Below, piece after piece: positions 48,500-61,089 of a stretch of 64,000 nucleotides of DNA. Position numbers and translations under genes: made by a program. Origin of the DNA: Phaseolus vulgaris. Taxonomy: Eukaryota; Streptophyta; Magnoliopsida; Fabales; Fabaceae. The stretch is from NCBI RefSeq assembly GCF_000499845.2, contig NC_023753.2, positions 5,354,791 through 5,418,790 on the forward strand. Reading direction: 5' to 3'. The notes under the pieces were generated by a model that was not told the origin of the DNA, searched no databases, and saw only the letters and a list, made by a program, of their open reading frames with translations. Every line of letters begins with the position of its first letter. The stretch's first letter is position 1.

Positions 48500-50055
48500 T
48501 CTCACTTCCAATCATAGGAATGATATTTAGGAGACGAATCAATAATTACAAGAAGACTAACGTCTCGCCCGTTAACTACATAACCAGTAATAATCGTGTA
48601 AATATTTAAGAGACAAAAACACCAACATGCACATTTTGGGTGCAATAACACATGTTTTTGCATAAATTTCATTCAAGTTATATAAAATTATTATACAGAA
48701 TAGAATCCACCTTCTAAATAATTAACATATTTTTAACTTCATATTTTTAATTAATCTAATCCATGCTTCCATGGTGTAAACAAATACGCACTTGAGGCAC
48801 TTGGAAGTGTGAAAATATAGGATTTTGAATTTAAATGGTCATTCTAGCCAGTGGGAAACAAAAAGTACGTAATCTTTCAAAACAAAGAGACAAGAGGAAT
48901 ACCCTTGATTAGGTTAATATTAAGTCGGCTGAGCACGTATATGAAGAAATGAAAGGAATATGAACAAGTATAGCAATGAGGAAAAGTGGCAACTTGTAGG
49001 TTAAAAAATTATAACTCTCGTCCGTTTTCACAGACACTAATGAAACAAACAGACGCAACCCCATATGACTGTGTTTCTTTTGTTAAGTATATGACTCTGA
49101 ACTTGTTGCTGTGTCAAACGTTGCTTTCTGCAGAGGTGAAAACACCACTTGTTGGCATGTGCACACATATAATGGAAAATGAAAGGGGGAAGAAGGGGGA
49201 ACCGGCGCGTGCACATATAAACAACTCTCACACAGTTCAAATTAAAAACTCTCGGTCAAGCAATCACTGAGAGGGGTGAGACAGGTCGCGTTATAATAAA
49301 TCCTCAAAAGTACAAAAACCAAACAATGAAAAATTAAGAAGGCAACCTCAAAAACCTAAATGCCTTAAAACAGTAAGGTAGCGTAAATTTCAACCACTTC
49401 AAGTACAAACAAAAGTTGAACACATGTTAACCCAGGTAGCTACCTGGCATCATTCAAATATATATGCTAGCTCCCTCCTCCCCCTACCACTGTGTATCCA
49501 TGATGGATATCTGAAGAGAAGCTACTCATCATAATTACAGCTTACAACCTTCATTGTTTTGTAATAATAGAGGGTGGTAGGGTAATGCAATTGCAAGGTG
49601 CCAGAAACATAAACCAAAAGGGGAATGAAATCATATACAAATAGAGAAGGAAACAATACATATAGAGAAGTGGGAGTGTAGTGTGTTAAAAGCAGAGAAA
49701 GGTTTAAGATATTCCTCTCGGTAATCACACCTCAACATCTTACATTCCCAACACTCCCTTCCAGACTGTCCCTCCCTCCTTCCCTCAAAAGGTTAATCCA
49801 AAAATCAATACTATAAACATCAATAATACTATAAACATAGTACTCTTAAACAACTCAACCTCAGCAACATTAATCAGTGCAAGAAAGGCACTAACACTGA
49901 GATAAAAATAAATAAATACCCAAAAGGGAAAATTTAAGACGGCTGCTGCTACTGCCTGCAATGTTCTCCTGTTCGGTTCTGGCAACGTTTGTGTTCTTCT
50001 TTTGTACTAGGATTTTTATAATCCATAACTATATATATGCTAATTTTTATTAACG
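48500..50055. other. Intergenic; includes 3' flank of the EPFL gene
   Basis: No further gene is recognised. The open frames at 48986-49270, 49522-49728 and 49785-49985 show no family resemblance. The 3' UTR of the minus-strand EPFL gene must lie in the right-hand few hundred bases; a pyrimidine/CCCTCC-rich patch occurs at 49750-49790. Confidence 0.5.
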
Positions 50056-50539
50056 TCATGGCATAAAAAGCTTGTTCCCACACTTGCAACGCCATGCTTC
50101 AGGGTAGTACTCGAGGCGAATTATTAAACCGGGTTGGACTGGAACGTGAACCGGTATGCAAGGACTGCACCAACCGCACTTGGATCTGCACGACGGCGGC
50201 GACGACCCCGGCCCGCCGAATCTCTTCTCCCCCGCCACCAGTCTCTCCACCGGCGACCCATTTTGGTTCTCTTCTCGGTTAAGGTGATTCAGAGCCCCAC
50301 CACCTGAAAAAACAAAAACAAAAACAAAACGTGAAAAGTTAGAACTGAAGCGTGTGGTCTTGAAAAGGAAGTGGGGTGGTTTTTCCTTTCTTTTTCTTTT
50401 AAAAAGTTTTAGTATTGTGTGGAAGTGTGCACTTACTGGGTTGTGGGGTGAGAGCGGTTACGGCTGAAGCGGAAGAGAAGAAGAGAAAAGTGAAGGTGGT
50501 GAAGGTTTTTAACCAGTGGAAGTGATGATGGTGGCGCAT
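50056..50539 (-). CDS. EPIDERMAL PATTERNING FACTOR-like (EPFL) secreted peptide, 2 exons, 116 aa
   Basis: Exon 1 is 50539-50437 and exon 2 is 50303-50056, with a 133-bp GT...AG intron (donor A|GTAAGT) splitting a Ser codon. The ATG at 50539 gives a hydrophobic signal peptide (roughly residues 8-28, KTFTTFTFLFFSSASA). A variable linker with a basic patch (GEKRFGG) follows, then the mature domain. The EPF domain runs from GSSPPSCRSKCGWCSPC through PVHVPVQPG to EYYPEAWRCKCGNKLFMP and holds six cysteines, as in EPFL members without the extra pair. These apoplastic peptides are perceived by ERECTA-family kinases with TMM and control stomatal spacing, organ growth or inflorescence form. The C-terminal wording recalls EPFL8-type peptides, but the subgroup is uncertain. 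Length and structure are normal. The promoter is unclear: TTTATAAC at 50577-50570 would leave an almost leaderless start, so the TSS may lie farther up, above the GA run. Confidence 0.93.
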
Positions 50540-50731
50540 TACGCCTATGGACAAGGTGGGGTGCGCAGGTTATAAATGAGTGTGAGTTGAGAGTTGAAGA
50601 GTGAGAAAGATGACGATGTTGAAGGGAGGATATGTATGCGATGTTGTATTATTGTAGCAGAAGAGAAGAGAAGATTATTGCGTGAGAGAGTTGGTGTGGG
50701 AGAGAAAGTCCAAGTCAAAAAGAAGGAGACT

Positions 50732-50743
50732 GAGAGAGAGAGA
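50732..50743. repeat. (GA)6 run upstream of the EPFL gene
   Basis: GAGAGAGAGAGA, read as a CT tract on the gene strand about 195-205 bp before the ATG. It may lie in the leader or core promoter, as in the gene at 30547. Confidence 0.6.
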
Positions 50744-50839
50744 AAGAAGTTGTTTGAGTATTAGGGGAAAAGGCCCAAATGGTAGGGGGCACGGGTCCTA
50801 CAACACTCCAGAATGATTGTGATAGGTGGGTTCCAACTA

Positions 50840-51860
50840 GGTGAATTGTATCAAGTCCCTTCAAACAAACAAACCCTCTCATTTCACTAATTTTCTACTT
50901 TCTTTTCTATTTTACTTCTCATATTTTTAATTCATTTTCAAATATTTAACTCATTATATTATTATTCGCGTCAACCATTTACTATCGCACGTTAAATATT
51001 TACTTATATAATCATAATTACAATCAAATTTTATGAGTCTAAACTACACATGTTATTATATTGTTCGTATTTTTTTATTTATCGTTTTCCTACTAAAAAA
51101 ATTGCAAATGTTTTTCTTTTCTGTTTTTCATCTCTTTACCAGAAATAAAGTGTATGATTGTTATTTATCTTCCAAAAAATATTCACTGCATTACATGTGT
51201 TGCAGATACATGTCAGAGGTATAAGTAAACGTCTTTTCATTTTCTGAGAGGGGCAACCAACAATAAAATAAAACGAAATGAAGATGGGAAAATAGTTTGG
51301 ATCCAATGCTCTTCATGGCGCACTCATTTTACATTCGCTACTCTTCGATGGATTGTCATTCATTTGGTTTTCAAATATAATATATTTCTCCAATGATAAC
51401 ACATATTTTTATATAAAATTTACTGTTCAATTTGATTTAGATATATATTTTAATTATATTTAGTGATTTAAAAAATCCTTTTTGACCAAGCAGATGCATT
51501 TTTTTTGTCTTCAAGATGAAGGATTTATATTTGTTTAATTCAGTTTCTAATATTAAAAATCACTAGAAGTAAAAATCTGCCATAAGTTAAGTTATGCATA
51601 TCACAAATTTTTTCTCTAATTAAAACATAACACCTGGGTGAAATTTCTTGTCAAAATACAGTATTACCACTAAGAGAGGATAAATTATTGGTTAAATTTA
51701 CAAGTTATCGGTAAAAAGGAAGACTACAAAAAATTCTAGAAATAAAAATTTATGTTCATCATACCTATTGTTGTTGCGTGGACCGGAAATATATATTTTG
51801 ATTTCTCTAATTAGTTTTGAACTCTTGTCTGTTGGTTATTTTGTGGGTCTTTATTGGAAT
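50840..51860. other. Intergenic, no gene recognised
   Basis: AT-rich sequence beyond the EPFL promoter. The only open frame (51033-51224) is Phe/Leu/Tyr-rich and low in information. Confidence 0.5.
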
Positions 51861-53079
51861 TTGGATGGAGTAATAAATTGGTAAGAAAATGTATCTTTCA
51901 TCTAGTAGCATTCATCAATTCATAAAGGCAACTGAGAACACTATTTACATTAGGTCTATAACTTTTTAGGATAATTTTGTTTTAGTCTGAATGAAGATAT
52001 ACTTGTAAAAAGTTCTTTCACTCTTTAATTGTATTTGGTACACTTTAATTGTATTTCATTTGAGCAATTAATTGTATTTGGTACACTTTAATTGTATTTG
52101 ATTTGAGCTTTGTAAGAAAGTGTATTATTGGTTGATACCGGACGAGTCAGTTTTGATACGACGAACGATCGATTAGTCAAATAGCACAAAGGTACATAAT
52201 AAATAAACAAGTAACAACAATTATGATGACGTTGAATGAGTCAACTTACACTCCGAAATATACAGAAAACATCTCCAACATAACAAATAAAACTAATTAA
52301 ATTGAAAGATATATGTTCCTAGCATTAAGGAACCACTATGCATGTCACTTGACAACCGATATTCGTCTCATAAACCAAACACTATAAATAGAGCCCTTTG
52401 TGAAGAAGTGATGTACGTTTTACGTTATGCTATAATACATCTAAACCATAATACTGATTTGAGCATCGGAGTGCAATCCGCAGGTATCCCCGACCGACTG
52501 AGCATCAACATTGAAGAAATGAGACTTGAAGGAATTTGGAAATCACTGACACGTCAGCAATTGTACATCCTGCTATCTCGGCTCCTAAGACTATACAAGT
52601 ACATGTATCTTTTACCAGATAACATTCATTTATTCATAGAGGCGAGTGAGAACACTATTCACATTATGCCTGAATTAGTACAACTTTTTAGGATAATTTC
52701 GTTTTAGTATGACAATACAAACTTATTAGGATGTATTAATTAGTTTTTAATTATTATTTACCTATTTGACTTTTTTGGAATAAAAAATGGTCTGAGTCCA
52801 AGTATGATCTCAATCAACCATTTCAACCATGTATAATACACTAGTCTCCCAAGTTCAACAAGTTTGGTCTTAAGAGATTAAGTCTTTTGAAAGATAATCA
52901 TTTTAAGTTGGGAGGGAGTTAGACACTCATTGTTGTGTCAACAAAAGGGTGTCACCAAGTACTCCTAGTTTTAGTGGAGTATTTGGTGACGTGTGAAGTT
53001 AAGACTTTTCTTCCATAGGTTAATGTTATTGACAAAGCTCAAAGTCGATGTCATAATGTTTTTAGTCACTGGTTCTTGA

Positions 53080-53290
53080 AATTCCTCTTCTTGAGGATGG
53101 GATGGGTGTGTCACTTCCAATTTCCTTTTCATTTTTTCGTTCTCCCTCTTAAGGGCATGAATCTCTTATGCACTCCTTTGTTTCATTTGATCATCTCCTT
53201 CTGGAGGTCCATAAGTAAGGTCATGTATTCGGTCTCAATTCTCTGGTCATTAGTCATATTTCTTGTAGATATCATTGAACACTTTTGTGT
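53080..53290 (-). pseudogene. Gag N-terminal fragment of the minus-strand gypsy element
   Basis: On the minus strand, just downstream of the primer-binding-site-like sequence, the translation gives MTNDQRIETEYMTLLMDLQK and, after a stop, LRGR/ENEK-type charged helical sequence with further stops. A coiled, Glu/Lys-rich start followed by a frameshifted remainder is what decayed Tat-type gag looks like. This is inference from layout; no capsid motif survives. The opposite-strand 152-codon frame at 53076-53534 is its shadow. Confidence 0.4.
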
Positions 53291-53304
53291 CACTCCTTTT
53301 CAAA

Positions 53305-53320
53305 CTCACGGTGGACGCCA
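53305..53320 (-). other. Degenerate retrotransposon primer-binding site
   Basis: On the minus strand TGGCGTCCACCGTGAG differs in two or three positions from TGGCGCCCACCGTGGG at 26851. It sits directly inside an LTR-like block. Confidence 0.6.
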
Positions 53321-53599
53321 ATTGTTCTTTTGTGGACCAAGAAGGTGTCTTATGCTTTACCTTGTTAGTCTTAAACTTTTCTGTATTAGTCACTTTTTGA
53401 GACATCATTTGGTAATTGGACCAATAAATTTTATAAAAAAATTTACATTTTATTACGTGACATTCACCTATTTATATAGGCGATCGAGAGCACTGTTCAT
53501 ATTAAACATAAATTATTATGACTTTTTAGGTTAATCTCGTTACATTCTAATAGTATGAATTGATTAGAATGTATTAATTACTAACTTATTTATCGTTTT

Positions 53600-55040
53600 A
53601 AGAATCTAAAATAATCTCAATTTGGATATGAGGATATGGTTAACCATATTTATAGTATACAATTCACTTATATTTATATTTTTCTAAATATTTATTGAAT
53701 ATTTTAAAACAATCAAACCAAGAAAAACACGATTTTATCAATTATTATTTTGAATGGATTGGCCAAACCTAATTCATATAAAGCCCTAAAGGACACAAAA
53801 TTTTGCATTGGTGAAGCACCACTTTTAGGGCGTGTTTGCTTTTATGAATGTGACTTAATTTAAAGAGAAAAACATAACCGAGACATGTAAAGAGGGCATT
53901 GTGTTGCAGCATGTCCATCCGTGCCCTCCAAACACTATAATGCTTCCTCATTTGAAACCACCCAAATTTCATGGTGTCTTCTCATTTGAAACAACTTTTA
54001 AAATAAAAATGTTTTTTAAAAATATAACTTAAATACATAATCATTCTTAAATTATGTATTTAATATTAAAAAATAAAAGTAGAAAATATATATCAGTGTT
54101 ATAAATATTTTTTTAATTTTAAAAATCAAAATAATTAGTTTTTATATTAAATAAGAGATATTTTATAAACTTAAAAAATAATTGATATTTAGTGTAATTT
54201 ATATTATTAATAAAAATTTATAGAATAGTTTTTAAATTTATGTCTATTTAACTATTAAAATTTTATCTACTAATTATTTATATTTTAAATTAGTCTCTAT
54301 TATTTATTAAAAATTAATTTAAAATATAAAATATTAATAGCTTAATATAAATATTAATTTAAACATTATTTTATAATTTTTTTATTAATAATATAAATTA
54401 TTTTAGAAAAAAAAATTGTCTCTGTCAATTTTGAAAATTCTATTTATTTTTCTCCTTTTTATTTTCTTTTCTTTAATTTATGCAATTTTATTTTTATTAT
54501 ATTTTCTTTTTCTTTTTCTATTTTTTATTTTTTATTTTTTATTTCCTAATCCAAATTTTTTGTTAATGCTTAAACAAATGAGACACAATTTTCGAAAGAA
54601 ATATGACCGGGTGAAATTAATTCATGTACAATATTAATTATCTTATACACTAAATTAAATGAAAACACTTTATTGTAGTAGAGCTATTATATTTCTATAA
54701 TTCACTGTTTTCTTTTCATTACCCCACCTGTTCTTGTGTTTCATCACCAAGAAAGAAACAGTTTGTTATGTCTTTGGACTTTTATTTCTTTATTCATATT
54801 TAATGTTGAGAGTAAGAAAGTTACATAAAATATGAATAATGTTTTTTACATAATAAATTTGAGAAAAATATTTTTTACTGTTAGTTAATAAGTAAAGATT
54901 AAATTTAATAACATTTTGGTTCAAAACATTATATGTAGATCTTTTACATGCATACTTTGTAGTGATCTTCATTTATGTTCATAAAATTAAATATACTTAT
55001 CTTTTTCTAAATTTTTCACAATTAAGGTTCGTAAGGATCG
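53600..55040. other. Intergenic, AT-rich, no gene recognised
   Basis: 54000-54560 is nearly pure A/T. The Phe/Leu-rich frame at 54416-54637 is a product of T-runs. 53790-53980 is less AT-biased but has only a 67-codon minus frame with no family resemblance. Confidence 0.55.
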
Positions 55041-55044
55041 AAAA

Positions 55045-55690
55045 AAATAGTATTAGAGTAGAAATAATATAATTAAAAGGACAGCTAAATATTTTATTAT
55101 TAAAGTTAAAATAGTATATAATAAAAATTCAGTTATTCAGGTTTCATCTCAAAAGAACCATCATCTTTCTGAAAACCTTTTTTTCCTTTTCTCTTTCTTC
55201 TTTCTTCTCTCTCTAAGATTTTGATCTCTTCGCTCATTAGTTTGACGATCGGAGTCTGTCATCAGACTCCTGACAGTGAATACTACAGGACTGTCTGATC
55301 ATATTCTTTAATAGAGTAAATTCATTTTTGCTCTTCTCTTTGAGTCAAATTTTGAACTTGTTAGGTTATTCTTGGTATAGGCTTTGCATGTGACTCTTTT
55401 AGCTTTATGGCTAATCTTTGTTAGCTCAGGGTCCTAGGGATATAGATGGATTTTTTTATCAGGACTCTGTGATGCAGGTTGGGCTACCCTTGAGCTTTTG
55501 GTAGGTTTGAAGCTCTCAGTGATCATCTGTTGGTCAAGTTCAAGTAAGGGAAGTTAGTATTAATTTCCAATAGAATTCTAGGCTAGAAGATCTGGATGTG
55601 AGGGTGACATGGTCATCAGTCTTAAAATTTTTTGCAGGATTGTTTGTTTTAAGTATATTAGAAGTTGATTGATATTAGAATGTGAAATTT
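55045..55690 (+). repeat. Unclassified dispersed repeat family A, copy 4 (plus, proximal part)
   Basis: It shares with 8545-9160 the order TATTATTAAAGTTAAAA, TTATTCAGGTTT, a pyrimidine tract (55170-55215), CTCATTAGTTTGA, ACTCCTGACA, a GCTTTTGGTAG block and AGATCTGGATGTG (55588). It holds the unfilled site (TTCAAG at about 55539-55544) corresponding to the CACTA MITE insertion at 22245. The distal half seen in copy 1 is not recognisable beyond about 55700. Confidence 0.7.
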
Positions 55691-55966
55691 TATATATGGT
55701 AGATGTTATAAAAAATTATATTGTTTTTTTTATTTGAATAAGTAAATGAATGTATTTAAAGAGTTTGGTGAATCACTTAAAGGATAAAGTTATCGAGTAT
55801 TGGTTGTTTCATTTTGATTTAGAGTAATTATTTAACTCTAGTAGGGACTTTGTTACTTTGGCTTAGTATATTTGATAAAATAACAATTTGAATGAAAATG
55901 TAGTTAAGCAAAAATGACAAATGTTGTCAAAAGAGCTTGAGCTAATTAAGATAGGCTTGAGCCCAG

Positions 55967-56136
55967 TTGAGCGCATAAAAGATTGGTTAAGTGATTTTGA
56001 GGTAGAAAAACACCTAAAAGTTGCATATCAAATTCGTTGAGTGCTAGAAACTTGACTAAGCGAATTTGAGGTTGAGAGCATCCTAAAACTGCAACTCAAA
56101 TTCGTTTAGCGCAGGACAAATTTGCTAAGCTGATTT
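55967..56136. repeat. Tandem repeat, ~69-bp unit, 2.5 copies
   Basis: Units start at 55967 (TTGAGCGCATAAAAGATTGG), 56037 (TTGAGTGCTAGAAACTTGAC) and 56105 (TTTAGCGCAGGACAAATTTG). Each of the first two ends in TCAAATTCG. Spacings are 70 and 68 bp. It lies in the degenerate tail of family A material. Confidence 0.8.
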
Positions 56137-56199
56137 TTTAGACTCATATTTTCCCTAACTCTACATGTAAAATTTTCTTTAAACATAAAAAAAAAAGGT

Positions 56200-59100
56200 T
56201 GAATAGATTTAAAGTTGAAAGTATCCAAAATTTACACATCGATTTGTTTAGATTTTAGATTCAGCTAATTTATTTATATGAGAAATCTAACTTTTCCAAC
56301 AACTTAACTCTATTTTTTAAGTTGTATTTAAAATTAATTCAACCCTTACGTGGATAACTTGTTTCCAAAAAGATTTCCAAAATCAACAATAAAACTACTT
56401 AGAGACTTATAACAAATTATTCAATCATAACAACATCTCACTGTGAAGTAGAAAAAATGGAAAAGATTGTTTTTTATTAACTAATTTCACCAAGACTAAC
56501 AACATAACCATAAAAAAAAATAAAGAATCATAAACCTTTCGAGTACAAAATAGATTTGATAAGTTTGGAAGGAGAAAATTGAGAGAAGGGAGAAAAAAAA
56601 AAAAGAGAGGCACTGTGTGGAGCTTATGTGCTTTGTTTCCAGGGGGCACTGCTGGGCTTGTATAGAAAAATTTAGGCGGTTACACATTAAAAAAAATATC
56701 GTTTTAGATAAACTAAAAGTAGATTTAAGACTAAATTTAAGTTTTTTTTTAAATATAAAAAATTTGAGAATATGATTTTTTTTTTGAGAAAACAATAAGT
56801 AAAAATTAAAATTGAAGGTTGATTATGTAATAAATTAGAAATTAATTAATTAATTAATTACAAATGATAAAATTATACCCCTAAGTTTATAAATTATAAT
56901 CTAAAATACAGGGATAGATAACAATTTTAGTTTCTAACTGAGCAATAATTTCCCCTTCTCCTAAGGGTTGTGACGTTCTGAGCATTATTTAAGGGTGGGT
57001 TCCACTAACCCCTATAAAGGAGTAAAAAGTACAAAAAGCTTTAAAAAGTGTTTTAATGGTGAAAAAGGATAAAAAAAAAAGGTAACAGAGAGGGAAGAAA
57101 GAGTGGCTTTAAATTAAAGAGAATTAATGTTTTAAAACTTCATTTCTATAAATAATGTAATTATTAAAAGATAAATTTTATTTATTTGCAAAGAGGAGAG
57201 AATAAAGAGTAAAATAGTGAATGTAAAGTTAAAAAAATGCTTATACTTTGGAAAAGAGTGAAATTGCATATTTGTTTTTGAAAATTCATTTCATTATAAA
57301 TTTAATGTTTAATATAAATAATAAACAATCACTTTAGTGTGTGGGAAATATTTTAAAGTCATGATTATATTAATTCAATTTTTAAAAAAATATGTGACTG
57401 AAAATCTTAATGTATTTATTTAACATATTAACATAATAATAATATATTTAAATATTAAATAAACAATAAGTAATTAAATTTAGAAAAATATTTAAAATTT
57501 GAAGAACTTGAACATTTTTTTAGTCTCGATTTCTAGGTAATGTAAACTTATTTATTATACCCAGATACGATGGTTTTCATTTTTTTAGTTTTATTTTTGG
57601 GTGAGTAATATGTAAAATTTATTATGAATAAATATTTATTTAAAATTCCGATTTTACAAGTTGAGCGTGGTTTCTTGATTTCAAACCTTATTTTTTTTAA
57701 AATAAAATTCAATGATGTATAAGGGAAAGGTCATCGACAATTTATGTTTCTTTTTTTATACAATATTCATCATTTGTATCATTAGCGGTATTCAAATTAT
57801 TGAATTGAAATATAATATAAAAAAAAGTTAACTAAATTAAAAAAAAAATATCCAAATTGAACTTCATTTTTATCACACATAAAAAGATGGAATAAAAATA
57901 ATTTAATCTATATAGAATTCATTTATTATCATTGTGTACTAAAATTTTATAAAAATATTATATCCAATGAACTAGTGCATTAAGGAGAGGTGAAAATGGT
58001 TATTTACCTATCCAAAAAGTGATTTTTTATGTTAACTAAGAAAGTTAATCAGTATGATTTAAAAAAATATTTTCATAAACATTTTTCTAAGATTTTTTTA
58101 TTAAGAATGAGAAAGACTGACTGAAAATAAACTGTTTGTTAGTTATAAAGTATTTTGAGATTATACTACTAATTAAAATTATTTTATATTTGAGCATTTT
58201 TTTCCAAATAAGTTCGTGGGGAAATGATTACATCTTAAAAAATACTTATTACATCTCCAAATTCATTAATAAAGTGAGATGTAAATATTTAAATATAGAA
58301 TTTGTCCTCCTAAAAATGTTAGACTTAAATTAATCTATTTATAAAAGTTCTGAGATCTTAACTTTATTTAAATATGAATTGTTCACTTTATAACTTCAAG
58401 TTTAATAAGATAATATTACTAGAAGGTATATTTGTTTTAGAGTTGAAAATATTATCATAATTTTATTTTTAAAAAATACTTCAAAAATTAGTAAAAGAAA
58501 ATATATTTAAATTATTATTCACTTTAACTCTTAAGTATGTAGAGTATTAGCCATGTTGAAACAAATTTTTCACAACTAAATAATAAAAATTTATCTTCTA
58601 AATCACTTTTCTATTTTCTTGAAAAATGCAAATTAGTCTTTAATATTTCTTTTTGATAATGTCATATCAAATCTATTAAAATAATATCTATAAGATAATC
58701 ACCATGTTTTAATTTGGAACATAATTTTTTTTCTTAAAAAATGTTTTAAATTTTTTTTAAAAAAATATATATTTAAAATATCTTTAAATTTGGGCGACAT
58801 TATTCTACTTATGATCAATTTAAGTTAGAAAGCTTATTTGATATTTTAACTTTGTTTAAATGTGAATTGTTTATTAAATATGACTTTGGTATAAGAAATA
58901 AAAGATAATATATTAAAAAAAAGTGATGATGCATCGAAAGAAGAGTATTAATATGAAATGTGAATAATTTTTTTTGTTGTCGGAAGGACGCTGTCTCCTG
59001 TTGAGAAGGCAAAGCAGTAACGCATGAACAGAAGCATGGATGAGTCTATAAAAAGTTACCTAAAATTCTAATTATGATTCTTCTTCAACGATATCATCGT

Positions 59101-60310
59101 ATTTATAGTATTTATAATTAATGTATCAGAGTTAGGTGAGTAGTATAAAAGTGAAATTGATTAATTGAAAAGGGAAAAGGTGAAGCAAAAGATATGAATG
59201 TTTATGCAGGTGCAGCAGGAGTAGACCACAGTGCCTGCCAGAATTCACATTTAATTAAAACCATTTCTATATTATTTTTTTATTTTTAGTATGCTCAAAA
59301 TTGTACTGTATTTTTTTATTTTTAAAAGTGATGATAGTTATGATGTTTTTGCTGTTAATTAGGGTGATTGTATATGAAGAATGATAAAAGTGTTACAACA
59401 AGAAGAGAAGAAGTATGTAGTTGGAAAAAAATATACGAGATACAGTTAAGGTTATTTAAAAAAATGAAGTTATATTTTATTTACAATTATTTAAAAACTT
59501 AAAAAAATTAAAATTGATTTTTCATCGATGAATATAAAAGTACAGTGGAAGGAGAGAATTGGCCTATTTGTTCTAAGAAAATTTGGAGAAAAGTAATTGG
59601 GTTAGGCCCTGTATGCATAATGCTCCTAATGGGCCCATTGCAGTTTTGGGTTTCTCATTATGGACTTAGCCTAGTACACATTTCAAGAAAGTAAATCATA
59701 CCATTACTCCATATAACTCTTTCACTTAAAATACCATTGCTTATTCCCTTATTCACTTCCTTTTCAACTTTCACATTTCCACCATTTTTATTTTCATTTA
59801 CTTAATCTTTTTAAATTTAGGATCTGTTTAATTAACTTTTTCTATTATTCTACTTCTTACTTTATTAAAAAAATATTTAATCAACATTATAACATTCTGT
59901 TAGGGTTAGTCGTATTTTCAGTTAGGAGTACTAGGCACCGATAATATAGTTAAACAAAAATACACAAATTTTTTAGAAAATAAATAAAAAATGGGAACAA
60001 TACTTCTTTTCAAATTTTATTATTTATCACATGAATTTTTGTAAAAAAAATTATATAAATATGGTGATAACTAGTTTTAATTATTATATAACTATATTTT
60101 TTATTCAATAACATAATAAAAAGTAGATTACAGAAAGAAAACGTGTTACAGATGCTAACAAATATCATTTCATTTTTATTCAGATATATTTTAAACAATA
60201 AAGCACATTGCCGCAAAATTCATATTATTTGACACGTGTTTTTTTTCTTTTTAAATAAGATTTCAAAATAAGATTGATGTTTCTAGACTTATTTCGTTAA
60301 TTAAATATTT
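56200..60310. other. Intergenic, AT-rich, no gene recognised
   Basis: No open frame of interest. A tetranucleotide-like AATT run sits near 56840-56860. 59540-59680 is less AT-biased and has GGGCCC at about 59632, but no exon follows. Two short minus frames at 56425-56795 are driven by A-runs. Confidence 0.55.
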
Positions 60311-60317
60311 AATTTGT

Positions 60318-61083
60318 TTAGTGGGAAATTCGTCTAAAGCTTAAATGAAGAATGATATATTGGATTTCAACGTGATTAAGTTTTTTGGTATTAATACTCG
60401 TACTGATAAAGTTTTTCGTTCTTTTCTTGTTAGATGGAGTTCCCTCCACCAGGCTGGGTTAAAATTAACATTGATGGGGCTGCTAGGATATCCTGGTCTT
60501 GCTACTTGTGGAGGTATTTTCCGTGGGAGTATGAGTGAGTTTATTAGTGCTTTCTCTGTGTTTCCTGAAGTTCAGACTGCTATGGTTGCTGAGTTTTATG
60601 GAGTTATACATGCTATGGAGGAAGTTCAAAAGATGAGACTTACTTGAATGTGATTTTGCATTGGTTTGTGTTGTGTTTACTACTAAGACTAATGTTTCGT
60701 GGTTACTTCGTAATCGATGAAATATTTGTCTTAATTACGGTAGAAAAATCAGGCTTAGGGTTACTCTTATTTTTCGTGAAGGCAATGTGTGTACTAATAA
60801 GTTAATTAATTTATGATTTAGTCATAGAGAATCATTTCAGTGTTGTTTCCATCTAGTCTTTTCTTATAATTCTTTATTAATATGTGTATTCTACATATGT
60901 ATCGTTTTGTTAACATATAAGTTTTGGTATAGTACTCCCATATTTTTTTGTATTTTTTTTTCTTTTTTTTTAATAATATTTTTTCATGTGATGATAGATG
61001 ATTGTTGTTACTTTATGTGTCAGCTTAGTTAAGATGTCAAGTTGCATAATGATACCTAACATGAAAGCTTTTATATAAAAAAA
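60318..61083 (+). pseudogene. LINE (non-LTR retrotransposon) RNase H region and 3' UTR, decayed
   Basis: The open frame at 60345-60647 reads NDILDFNVIKFFGINTRT and, after degraded positions, GLATCGGIFRGSMSEFISAF, VFPEVQTAMVAEFYGVIHAM and EEVQKM. This is the plant RNase H-like domain (RVT_3 type) found at the end of LINE ORF2. The Asp of the expected INIDGA motif is lost through a shift (LTLMGLLG). Beyond the stop the domain can be followed in another frame (CDFALVCVVFTTKTN, then FREGNVCTNKLIN) to about 60820, then the 3' UTR and an A-run at 61075. It is the longest LINE copy in the window and defines the 3' end seen in three others. Reverse transcriptase is missing, and no target duplication was found. 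Confidence 0.8.
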
Positions 61084-61089
61084 AATTAC

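Larger units (their letters stand above)
51895..53580 (-). mobile_element. Fragmented minus-strand Ty3/gypsy element with three LTR-like blocks
   Basis: A block of about 90 bp recurs three times in the same orientation: 51905-51995, 52620-52710 and 53458-53545. It has the pattern ATTCA(C/T)TATT..ATA(G/A)AGGCGA..GAGAACACTATTCACATTA and ACTTTTTAGGATAAT. Between the second and third copies lie a primer-binding-site-like sequence and a gag-like frame, both on the minus strand. The simplest reading is a 5' LTR at the high-coordinate end, a short internal region and a 3' LTR, plus a further partial copy to the left. Sequence divergence is high and LTR borders could not be set. Confidence 0.5.

Noticed and set aside
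53076..53534. 152-codon hydrophobic plus frame, considered as a membrane protein
   Set aside because: It is antisense to a primer-binding site and a gag-like frame of a minus-strand retroelement, and extends into an LTR-like block.
54416..54637. Phe/Leu-rich frame resembling transmembrane segments
   Set aside because: Produced by long T-rich runs; no information content beyond base composition.
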